NCBI GenBank assembly: GCA_910579575.1
Contig: CAJTUM010000030.1
Span: forward strand, 1 to 20,595
Length of the DNA stretch: 20,595 nt
Reading direction: 5' to 3'
Source of the DNA: an uncultured Eubacteriales bacterium
GTDB taxonomy: Bacteria > Bacillota > Clostridia > Oscillospirales > Butyricicoccaceae
Position numbers and translations under genes: made by a program. Within the stretch, counting starts at the first letter, position 1. Every line of letters begins with the position of its first letter. Positions 14,060 to 20,595 of this stretch are shown here, in pieces. The notes below the pieces were generated by a model. It was not told the DNA's origin, ran no database searches, and saw nothing but the letters and a program-made list of their open reading frames with translations.

Positions 14060-16087
14060 ATGGCAAATAATAAGAAGCAAATCGGCAAAGAAGAATACGG
14101 CAACCAGAGCATTTCGGCGCTGAAAGGGGCGGACCGCGTGCGCAAGCGCCCGGGGGTGATCTTCGGCTCGGACGGCATTGAGGGCTGCGAGCACGCTTTT
14201 TTTGAGATTTTGTCCAATTCCATCGACGAGGCCCGGGAGGGCTTCGGCGCCCGAATCAACGTCACTCATTTTCTGGACGGCTCCATCGAGATTCAGGATT
14301 TTGGCCGGGGCGTGCCGGTGGATTTCAACCCTCGAGAAGGGCGGTATAACTGGGAGCTGATCTATTGCGAGCTCTATGCCGGCGGCAAATACGACAACAA
14401 CGCCGGCGAAAACTATGAATATTCCTTGGGTCTTAACGGCTTGGGCGCCTGCGCCACCCAATATTCCTCGGAATATATGGAGGTGGTCTCTCAGCGGGAC
14501 GGCTGGCGGTATACCGTCCGCTTCTGCAAGGGAGAAAACGTAACGGAAGGGCCGGATCAGCTGCTGAAAGAGCCTTGCTCCGCCAAGCAGACCGGCACAA
14601 TCCACCGCTTCAAGCTGGATTTGGAGGTTTTTACTGACACCAGCATTCCCAAAGAATATTTTGAGCAGACCCTGCGCAAGCAGGCGGTGGTAAACGCCGG
14701 TCTGCTCTTTCATTTCCGCCAGGAAACCCAGCCGGGCCAATTTGAAGAGCAGGATTTTGTCTATGAAAACGGCGTGGCGGATTATGTGGCCGAGCTGGCG
14801 GGGGAAACCGCTATCACGGCGCCCCGCTACGCTAAGACGGAAAAACGAGGCCGGGACCGGGCGGACAAGCCGGAATATAAAGTGAAGGTAGAGGCGGCCT
14901 TTTGTTTCTCCAATCAGGGGTCTTTGCTGGAGTATTATCACAATTCTTCTTGGCTGGAGCACGGCGGCGCGCCGGATAAAGCGGCTCGTTCCGCCTTTGT
15001 CTCCGCTTTGGACGCTTATCTGAAGCAGACGGGAAAATATCAGAAAAACGAGAGCAAGGTCACGTTTGCAGACATCGCCGACAGCCTGGTGCTGGTGACC
15101 AACGGCTTTTCTACCTATACTTCCTATGAAAACCAAACCAAAAAGGCGATCACAAATAAATTCATCCAGGAGATGATGACGGAGTTTCTACGCTCCACAC
15201 TGGAAATCTATTTCATCGAAAACCGGCAGGAGGCGGATAAAATCGCCGACCAGGTGCTGGTGAACAAGCGCAGCCGGGAACAGGCGGAAAAAACCCGACT
15301 GAATATCAAAAAAAAGCTGGCCGGCGGCATGGACGTCACCAACCGGGTGCAAAAATTTGTGGACTGCCGGAGCAAGGACCTGGAGAGGCGGGAGGTCTAC
15401 ATTGTGGAGGGCGATTCCGCCTTGGGCTCCTGCAAGCAAGGGCGGGACCCGGAGTTTCAGGCCATCATGCCCATCCGGGGCAAAATCCTCAACTGCTTGA
15501 AGGCGGATTACAACCGCATTCTCAAAAGCGATGTGATTACCGACCTCATCAAAGTGTTGGGCTGCGGCGTGGAGGCGCCCTCCCGCAACAAAGAGCTTTC
15601 TTCCTTTGATCTGGCCGCCCTGCGGTGGAATAAGGTGGTCATCTGCACGGACGGCGACGTGGACGGTTTTCAGATTCGCACGCTGTTGCTGACCATGCTC
15701 TACCGGCTGACCCCGCAGCTGATCGAGCAGGGGTATGTCTATATCGCCGAAACCCCTCTCTATGAAATCACAGCCAAGGGCAAGGGCAAACGGGGGGCGG
15801 AAAAAACCTATTTCGCCTACACGGACAAGGAGCGGGACGATATTGTCAAAAAGCTGGGGGGCAAATGCGCCATCCAGCGCTCCAAGGGCTTGGGCGAAAA
15901 CGAGCCCGAGATGATGTGGCAGACGACGATGAACCCGGAAACCCGCCGGTTGATTCGGGTGATGCCCGAAGAGGCTCAGGCCACCAGCCTGATGTTCGAC
16001 CTGCTCCAGGGGGACAATCTCCAGGGGCGCAAGGAATATATCGCTCTGCATGGCAGCGAATACCTGGATATGACCGAAGTAAGCTGA
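14060..16087 (+). CDS. Type II DNA topoisomerase B subunit (ParE/GyrB-like, divergent)
   Basis: A 675-aa ATPase subunit of a gyrase or topoisomerase IV. The GHKL ATPase domain shows EILSNSIDEA (residues about 49-58) and IQDFGRGVPVD; the QTK-type lysine is in YENQTKKAITNK. The TOPRIM domain has YIVEGDSALG (about 445-455) and ICTDGDVDGFQIRT (about 525-538, metal aspartates), and the C-terminus has QRSKGLGENEPEMMWQTTM. ATPase spacers such as GGKYDNNAGENYEYSLGLNGLGA differ from ordinary GyrB/ParE, so it belongs to a divergent branch. AAGAGAG precedes ATG 14060. The A subunit follows after 22 nt, so the pair makes one heterotetramer. Confidence 0.93.
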   Translation: MANNKKQIGKEEYGNQSISALKGADRVRKRPGVIFGSDGIEGCEHAFFEILSNSIDEAREGFGARINVTHFLDGSIEIQDFGRGVPVDFNPREGRYNWELIYCELYAGGKYDNNAGENYEYSLGLNGLGACATQYSSEYMEVVSQRDGWRYTVRFCKGENVTEGPDQLLKEPCSAKQTGTIHRFKLDLEVFTDTSIPKEYFEQTLRKQAVVNAGLLFHFRQETQPGQFEEQDFVYENGVADYVAELAGETAITAPRYAKTEKRGRDRADKPEYKVKVEAAFCFSNQGSLLEYYHNSSWLEHGGAPDKAARSAFVSALDAYLKQTGKYQKNESKVTFADIADSLVLVTNGFSTYTSYENQTKKAITNKFIQEMMTEFLRSTLEIYFIENRQEADKIADQVLVNKRSREQAEKTRLNIKKKLAGGMDVTNRVQKFVDCRSKDLERREVYIVEGDSALGSCKQGRDPEFQAIMPIRGKILNCLKADYNRILKSDVITDLIKVLGCGVEAPSRNKELSSFDLAALRWNKVVICTDGDVDGFQIRTLLLTMLYRLTPQLIEQGYVYIAETPLYEITAKGKGKRGAEKTYFAYTDKERDDIVKKLGGKCAIQRSKGLGENEPEMMWQTTMNPETRRLIRVMPEEAQATSLMFDLLQGDNLQGRKEYIALHGSEYLDMTEVS

Positions 16088-16109
16088 GCAAACGAAGGAG
16101 GCGCCGATT

Positions 16110-18290
16110 TTGGCACAAGACCGATTTATTCCCCAGCCCATCACTAAGGTGCTGAAAGAAAATTATATGCCCTACGCCATGAGCGTCATCGTCTCACGAG
16201 CTATCCCGGAAATTGACGGATTTAAGCCTTCTCACCGAAAACTTTTATACACTATGTATAAAATGGGGCTTTTAACCGGAAATAGAACAAAATCCGCCAA
16301 CGTAGTGGGGCAGACGATGAAGCTCAACCCTCATGGGGACGGGGCAATTTATGAAACCATGGTCCGCCTCTCCCGGGGCAACGAATCGCTGCTGACTCCT
16401 TTTATTGACAGCAAGGGCAATTTTGGCAAGGTTTATTCTCGGGATATGGCTTACGCCGCTTCCCGCTATACCGAGGTCAAGTTGGATTCCTTTTGCAGCG
16501 AGCTTTTTACAGATATCGATTGCGACGCTGTGGATTTTATGGACAATTACGACGGCACGCTAAAGGAACCCATGCTGCTGCCCACCCGCTTTCCCAATAT
16601 TTTGGTCAGCGCCAACCTGGGCATCGCCGTGGGCATGGCCTCGTCTCTTTGCGGCTTCAACCTGAACGAGGTGTGCAATACGGCCGTCGCTTATCTGAAA
16701 AACCCGGATTGCGACCTGATGGAAACGCTGACCGCGCCGGACTTTCCCACCGGCGGCGAGCTGATTTTAGAGCCGGAACAAATGGCGGAGATTTATCGTA
16801 CCGGCCGGGGCTCCTTCAAGGTTCGGGCAAAATGGCAGTATCTGAAAAAGGAAAACATCATCGAAATCACCGAAATCCCTTATACCGCCACCATCGAGGC
16901 CATCATCGACAAGACTACCGATCTCATTAAACAAGGCAAGGTTCGAGAAATATCCGATATGCGGGACGAAAGCGGCCTCAGCGGCCTGAAAATCGCCATC
17001 GACTTGAAGCGGGGCGCGGACCCGGACAAGCTGATGATGAAGCTGATGAAAATGACCCCGCTGATGGACGCCTTTGGCTGCAATTTCAACGTATTGATCG
17101 ACGGAACGCCCCGGGTTATGGGAGTGCGGCAGATTTTGGAGGAATGGACCAAATGGAGGGCTGGATGCATTCGCCGCCGGGTCTGCTTTGACCTGGAGAA
17201 AAAGCGGGAAAAGCTGCATCTGCTGTTGGGCTTGAAAAAAATCCTGCTGGATATCGACCGGGCTATCGCCATCATTCGGGATACCGCCGAAGAGAGTCAG
17301 GTGGTTCCCAATTTGATGGAGGGTTTTGACATTGACGAAGTCCAGGCCGAATATGTGGCGGAGATCCGCTTGCGCAACATCAATAAAGAGCATATCCTCA
17401 AACGCACGCAGGAAACCGACGAGCTGGAGCAGGAAATCGCCCGGCTGGAGGACATTTTGGCCAACGAGGGTAAAATCAAGAATATTATCATCGGCGAGCT
17501 GCGGGAAATCAACAAAAAATACAAAACGCCCCGCCGCACAGCCATTGTCTCCGGCGATCAGGTGCAGCATTACGACAAGGCGGATCAGATTGAGGATTAC
17601 CCTGTGCGCCTGTTTTTGACGCAAGAGGGGTATTTCAAAAAAATTACGCCCCAATCCCTGCGCATGAGCGGCGATCATAAACTCAAAGAGGGAGATCAAA
17701 TAGCCGTCGCGGCTGAAAGCTCCAATAAGGCGGAGGTTGTCTTTATCACGGATAAAGCGCAGGCATATAAATGTCGCCTCCATGAGTTTGACGACGGCAA
17801 GGCCAGCTTGCTGGGCGATTATCTGCCTCAAAAATTGCAGATGAGCGAAGGCGAGCGAGCGATTTTTATGCTGTTGCCCGGCGACTATCAGGGATATTTG
17901 CTCTATGTCTACCAAAACGGCAAGGCGGCGAAGATTCCGGTGAAGAGCTTTGACACCAAGTCCAACCGCCGCCGTTTGACAGGCGCCTACAGTGACAAAG
18001 CTCCGCTGGCCGCTATCCTGTATCTGAAAGAGGACGGCGAAGCGGCCCTATATTCCAGCGATAACCGGATGCTGCTGGTCGACACGGCGGACGTCGCTCC
18101 CAAGGCAGTCCGCTCTTCCCAGGGCGCTGTGGTGATGGCGCTGAAAAAGAATAAAATTGTTACAAAGGCGCTTTTGGCGGAGCAAGTTCATGTATCCAAT
18201 TTGGCACGTTACCGGGCCAAAACCCTGCCCGCTCCCGGCGCCATCCTCAAGGACGAAGACGCCCCCGAGCCCCAGCTGACGCTGGAATAG
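16110..18290 (+). CDS. Type II DNA topoisomerase A subunit (ParC/GyrA-like)
   Basis: A 726-aa DNA cleavage and religation subunit. The N-terminus has YMPYAMSVIVSRAIPEIDGF and KPSHRKLLYTMYKMG (winged-helix domain). The catalytic tyrosine is Y120 in AASRYTEVKL. LPTRFPNILVSANLGIAVG and a long coiled-coil arm ending in RLEDILANEGKIKNI follow. The C-terminal ~200 residues form an incomplete beta-propeller-like part without a clear GyrA box, so relaxation/decatenation (topoisomerase IV type) is likelier than supercoiling. The start is TTG 16110: AAGGAGG lies 8-9 nt before it and the sequence MAQDRFIPQPI fits the family. It forms an operon with the B subunit. Confidence 0.93.
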   Translation: MAQDRFIPQPITKVLKENYMPYAMSVIVSRAIPEIDGFKPSHRKLLYTMYKMGLLTGNRTKSANVVGQTMKLNPHGDGAIYETMVRLSRGNESLLTPFIDSKGNFGKVYSRDMAYAASRYTEVKLDSFCSELFTDIDCDAVDFMDNYDGTLKEPMLLPTRFPNILVSANLGIAVGMASSLCGFNLNEVCNTAVAYLKNPDCDLMETLTAPDFPTGGELILEPEQMAEIYRTGRGSFKVRAKWQYLKKENIIEITEIPYTATIEAIIDKTTDLIKQGKVREISDMRDESGLSGLKIAIDLKRGADPDKLMMKLMKMTPLMDAFGCNFNVLIDGTPRVMGVRQILEEWTKWRAGCIRRRVCFDLEKKREKLHLLLGLKKILLDIDRAIAIIRDTAEESQVVPNLMEGFDIDEVQAEYVAEIRLRNINKEHILKRTQETDELEQEIARLEDILANEGKIKNIIIGELREINKKYKTPRRTAIVSGDQVQHYDKADQIEDYPVRLFLTQEGYFKKITPQSLRMSGDHKLKEGDQIAVAAESSNKAEVVFITDKAQAYKCRLHEFDDGKASLLGDYLPQKLQMSEGERAIFMLLPGDYQGYLLYVYQNGKAAKIPVKSFDTKSNRRRLTGAYSDKAPLAAILYLKEDGEAALYSSDNRMLLVDTADVAPKAVRSSQGAVVMALKKNKIVTKALLAEQVHVSNLARYRAKTLPAPGAILKDEDAPEPQLTLE

Positions 18291-18356
18291 TCGGGGAGGC
18301 CCGACGGCCATACAACGAGGCTGGGCGGGCAACCAGCCTTGGGCAATGGCGCCAGG

Positions 18357-18480
18357 GGCCTGAGGAGCGCGAACGGTTTGGCAGGCTTATTTGCAAAACG
18401 CGGCCAAGCCCCGGCCACGGGCACAAAGGCTCATCGCTAAGCCGTGCCGACACGGGATACGGTCGTCGGGCCGTCCCGAC
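18357..18480 (+). repeat. GC-rich interspersed repeat, copy A
   Basis: The first of two tandem copies in the 408-bp gap after the topoisomerase operon. The last 75 nt (18406-18480) are identical to 18564-18638, and the first part is similar with changes. A hairpin at 18318-18339 (AGGCTGG/CCAGCCT) precedes it. Short frames on both strands are translations of the repeat and are not genes. Confidence 0.9.
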
Positions 18481-18513
18481 GTCGGGCTGCCGGCCTTAGG
18501 CGGTGTCGGCAGC

Positions 18514-18638
18514 GGCCTGAGGGGGCCGCCGCTTCGGCAGGCTTGGCTTGCAAAGGAGAAGCAAAGCCCCGGCCACGGGCACAAAGGCTCATCGCTAAGC
18601 CGTGCCGACACGGGATACGGTCGTCGGGCCGTCCCGAC
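18514..18638 (+). repeat. GC-rich interspersed repeat, copy B
   Basis: It repeats copy A with a period of 158 bp. The identical 75-nt core runs 18564-18638 and ends 20 nt before the tRNA-Gly promoter. The flanking sequence turns abruptly AT-rich at 18639. Confidence 0.9.
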
Positions 18639-18657
18639 AAAAAATTAAAAATATCTC

Positions 18658-18686
18658 TTGACATTTTCTCAGCGCTTTGTTATTAT
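18658..18686 (+). promoter_or_regulatory. Consensus promoter of tRNA-Gly
   Basis: TTGACA (18658-18663), 17 nt, TATTAT (18681-18686). Transcription would start a few bases before the mature tRNA 5' end. Confidence 0.85.
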
Positions 18687-18698
18687 AATAAGGCAGTC

Positions 18699-18774
18699 GC
18701 GGATGTAGCTCATCTGGTAGAGCGCCACCTTGCCAAGGTGGAGGTAGCGAGTTCGAGCCTCGTCATCCGCTCCA
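18699..18774 (+). tRNA. tRNA-Gly (anticodon GCC)
   Basis: A 76-nt cloverleaf with a 7-bp acceptor stem (GCGGATG/CATCCGC), the D arm AGCTCATCTGGTAGAGC, the anticodon stem CCACC/GGTGG with loop TTGCCAA (anticodon GCC at 18732-18734), the T loop GTTCGAG, and an encoded 3' TCCA. It reads GGC and GGU codons. It has its own promoter and terminator. Confidence 0.97.
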
Positions 18775-18778
18775 AAAG

Positions 18779-18807
18779 GATCCTGCCAATCGGCGGGGTC
18801 TTTTTTA
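18779..18807 (+). terminator. Terminator of tRNA-Gly
   Basis: GATCCTGCC (18779-18787) pairs with GGCGGGGTC (18792-18800), with two G-U pairs and a 4-nt loop, followed by TTTTTT. Confidence 0.85.
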
Positions 18808-18824
18808 TTCTTTGGATAAAAGGC

Positions 18825-19151
18825 ATGATAGATTTGCTTACATGGAATCAAGTCAAAGAAATTGCCGAAAAATTAAAAGATGAGATGGGGACGTACAAAA
18901 TTGATTGGAGCGAAGATATTGTTTGCGTCGTCTATCGAGTCGATCGGTTTGACTACGGCGGCGTCTCGCAGATTGACAGACATATCGATATCGAATGCTC
19001 CTTTGGAGAATATTACGAAATAGGCGAGGAAAGCGCGTTGTTTCAATGGATTCGCGCCCGATGCAATTTGCCCTTATGGCAGGAAAACCAGGAGACGATT
19101 CTTTATCAGAAACCATTTTGCCATGGAACAAAGGATAACGTAAAAAAGTAA
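18825..19151 (+). CDS. Unknown 108-aa protein downstream of tRNA-Gly
   Basis: A soluble acidic protein of 108 residues with no signal peptide or membrane segment and no recognised family. It has a helical start (WNQVKEIAEKLKDEMG) followed by alternating strands (IVCVVYRVDRFDYGGVSQ, HIDIECSFGEYYEIG) and a tail with a Cys and His. The start is ATG 18825, with weak AAAAGG directly before it. The frame is open further upstream, but only through the tRNA. Just 18 nt separate it from the tRNA terminator and I see no promoter, so it depends on read-through. Its TAA stop lies in the left arm of its own terminator. It is more AT-rich than the neighbouring genes, so it may be a recent arrival beside the tRNA. 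Confidence 0.6.
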   Translation: MIDLLTWNQVKEIAEKLKDEMGTYKIDWSEDIVCVVYRVDRFDYGGVSQIDRHIDIECSFGEYYEIGEESALFQWIRARCNLPLWQENQETILYQKPFCHGTKDNVKK

Positions 19152-19179
19152 CCGCCTTTAGCGGTTACTTTTTTATTTT
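19142..19179 (+). terminator. Strong terminator after the 108-aa gene
   Basis: AAAAAAGTAACCGC (19142-19155) and its exact reverse complement (19161-19174) around a 5-nt loop, with T-rich sequence after. The symmetric A and T arms let it work in both directions, so it may also stop the minus-strand gene. Confidence 0.92.
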
Positions 19180-19224
19180 TTCATGATTATAGTCAAAGCG
19201 CCCGGCGGGTTTGGCGGTCCGCCG

Positions 19225-19254
19225 GATGAAAAAGCGCTTTTGCCCTTTTTCATC
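19225..19254 (-). terminator. Hairpin after the membrane protein gene
   Basis: GATGAAAAAG/CTTTTTCATC (19225-19234 with 19245-19254) is 11 nt past the stop at 19266. No T run follows on the minus strand, so it may only protect the 3' end, with the symmetric terminator at 19142-19174 doing the stopping. Confidence 0.45.
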
Positions 19255-19265
19255 TGCGCTGACTA

Positions 19266-20201
19266 TTATTTTTTTGACTGTCGGAGGGCCTCTTGCAGCT
19301 CCCGATCCTCCTGGATGTCGCGGTCCAGCTCTTCTTTTCGAGCCATATTCATGCCCACAGTGTAGGCGGAAACGTCGGTGGGGTGGATATTTCGGCGGGG
19401 GAAGAGCATGTTGTATTTCATCGTGGAAAAGCCTGCGTCTATCAGGGCCAGAGGCTGGAGCAAGGTGAAAAACAGGGCGTGGAGCAAGCCCAGCTTGGGA
19501 ACGCGGCAGACGAACAGAATCAGCGCCAGCCCTGCCAGAATCCACAGGCAGGCGGGCCGGGCGACGCTGGCCACCGCCAACAGCAGCATGGCTACGCCGG
19601 AAAACAGGTTGAAAACGCTGTCTGCGTTATAGCCCTTTTCCCTGGCGACTTTGATGCGGTAAGGCCGGTAAATGATGTTGCAGACCAGACACAAGGCGAA
19701 AAAGCCAAGCGCCCAAAAAAGGGATTTTGTGTCTTTGGGAGGGTCGTCGTCCCCAGCGGTTTGGCGAGCTTGCTTTGCGTAGTCTTGGCGAAGCTGATAC
19801 AGCGATTGATTTCTGGAGGGCTGGGCATAGCGGAGACGCACGTCTTCCCAGGGCTCCAGCTTCCATTCCGTCCCTTGCAAGTTTTGATAAACCCGCAGCA
19901 TGGAGAGGCCCACAAAGAGGAGAATCAGCGCCGCCGCCACAATCATGAGGCGGCGCTGGTTGGCCGGCGTTCCCCAATCGTGGTCATAGAAATAGAGCAG
20001 CAAGCTGACCAGGAAATAGCCGGATAAAAGCAGGCTCAGCAGGATGTGCGTCGCCATCACCGGCCAGTTTGCCACAGGCACGACGCTGAAGGTCAGAGTT
20101 CGGTTGGTGAGGAAAAAAGCGGCGACGCCCAACAGTCCGATCCAAAACAGATGGGTAGGCACGAAACGTCGATTGTCCGATTGAAAGCGATTGCTCAACA
20201 T
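19266..20201 (-). CDS. Multi-pass membrane protein of unknown function
   Basis: A 311-aa protein with about seven hydrophobic segments, at residues about 18-34, 47-70, 84-104, 163-182, 200-215, 217-234 and 240-258. A hydrophilic loop (about 105-160) carries DDDPPKDTK. The charged C-terminal tail (KEELDRDIQEDRELQEALR) would be a helix, probably cytosolic. There is no signal peptide cleavage site and no catalytic motif that I recognise. ATG 20201 follows AAAGGAG at 8 nt. It is a single gene with a promoter about 145 nt upstream of its start and faces the tRNA/108-aa unit from the other side. Confidence 0.85.
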   Translation of the reverse strand: MLSNRFQSDNRRFVPTHLFWIGLLGVAAFFLTNRTLTFSVVPVANWPVMATHILLSLLLSGYFLVSLLLYFYDHDWGTPANQRRLMIVAAALILLFVGLSMLRVYQNLQGTEWKLEPWEDVRLRYAQPSRNQSLYQLRQDYAKQARQTAGDDDPPKDTKSLFWALGFFALCLVCNIIYRPYRIKVAREKGYNADSVFNLFSGVAMLLLAVASVARPACLWILAGLALILFVCRVPKLGLLHALFFTLLQPLALIDAGFSTMKYNMLFPRRNIHPTDVSAYTVGMNMARKEELDRDIQEDRELQEALRQSKK

Positions 20202-20343
20202 AAAGAAGCTCCTTTCCGATGGAACTTGCGGCGAACGACAGGCTCAGCTATTTGCGGTTGCTTTGGCGCTGACGCCGCAGGCGGTCTGTCTTAGCTTGGC
20301 GCCAGGCTATATCCGCTTTGATTTACCATTTTAATCTATAATA

Positions 20344-20372
20344 ATTTTATCAGATTTTTTAGCAAAATTCAA
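20344..20372 (-). promoter_or_regulatory. Promoter of the membrane protein gene
   Basis: On the minus strand: TTGAAT (20372-20367), 17 nt, TAAAAT (20349-20344), in a markedly AT-rich block (20330-20430). The leader is about 135 nt and GC-rich; I found no recognised riboswitch in it. Confidence 0.65.
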
Positions 20373-20439
20373 TATATTGGGATATATTTAGCGAAATAAC
20401 CAAAAAATATGATGAGTTTTTAGCAATGTTGCACAATGA

Positions 20440-20595
20440 AACGCTGAGCCGGCAAATGGGCCTTTGTGCCCGATGTCGGCGCGGGCCGACGGCCGTAACC
20501 TGTGTGGGCTGAGTTGGCGCATGAGCCTTTGTGCCCGATGCCGGGGCTTGGCCGCGTTTTGCAAATAAGCCTGACCAAACGTTACTCCGCCTCAG
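20440..20595 (-). repeat. GC-rich interspersed repeat, inverted partial copies
   Basis: The reverse complement of 20521-20595 matches 18359-18434 almost throughout (GGCTTATTTGCAAAACGCGG is shared exactly). The following bases down to about 20478 match the rest of the unit more loosely, and a second short piece (GGGCACAAAGG) occurs near 20470. The copy runs off the window end. Confidence 0.85.

Noticed and set aside
13547..15136. Long 529-aa frame on the minus strand
   Set aside because: It is antisense to the clear topoisomerase B subunit and results from GC-rich third positions. It shows no motif and no ribosome-binding site.
18357..18638. CRISPR-like array
   Set aside because: Only two units with a 158-bp period and a 75-nt identical core. 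There are no short regular spacers and no cas genes.
18387..18664. Several overlapping short frames on both strands
   Set aside because: They repeat the same peptide because they translate the tandem GC-rich repeat, and they lack start signals.
18444..18824. Long upstream extension of the 108-aa gene
   Set aside because: The frame would run through the repeat, the tRNA promoter, the tRNA and its terminator. ATG 18825 is the first start after these.

Overview
The window looks like a Clostridia (Firmicutes) chromosome, probably a motile anaerobe of the Oscillospirales/Lachnospirales type. The pointers are consensus SigA-type promoters, strong AGGAGG ribosome-binding sites, a YaaL/DUF2508 gene, a clostridial-type TtcA, an rplM-rpsI operon and a flagellin C-terminus. 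This taxonomic call is inference from gene content and style, not from a search.

Left part (1-2820): two rho-independent terminators close an operon that begins outside the window. An AT-rich stretch follows with a decayed ABC exporter on the minus strand and a perfect 8-6-8 palindrome. A small serine recombinase (invertase/resolvase type) comes next, abutting by 2 nt a flagellin coding segment that keeps its variable centre and conserved C-terminus but has no N-terminal D0/D1 domain, start region or visible promoter. This is what a silent flagellin cassette, or the off state of a flagellin switch, would look like.

Middle part (2887-10267): a tightly packed plus-strand cluster with 4-13 nt overlaps or short gaps. 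It holds a GT2-TPR glycosyltransferase, a CDP-glycerol-glycerophosphotransferase-like (TagF family) protein, an ornithine cyclodeaminase/mu-crystallin family enzyme, a LicC/PntC-like nucleotidyltransferase fused to a class I/II PLP enzyme, and an SGNH-like protein split by one in-frame TGA. Next to flagellin this reads as a flagellin-glycan decoration locus. My hypothesis is that the fusion makes a CDP-activated amino-alcohol phosphate, which the TagF-like enzyme transfers to the glycan. A three-frame rhodanese lipoprotein pseudogene with an intact promoter follows.

Right part (10770-20595): ordinary core genes. rplM-rpsI lie on the minus strand. A TtcA-like tRNA thiolation protein converges with yaaL. 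A strong promoter starts a short helical protein followed by a divergent type II topoisomerase pair (B then A subunit). Then come tandem copies of a GC-rich interspersed repeat, a complete tRNA-Gly(GCC) transcription unit, a 108-aa unknown, a 311-aa membrane protein on the minus strand, and another copy of the repeat in the opposite orientation at the window end.

No CRISPR array, rRNA, riboswitch or classical insertion sequence was recognised.
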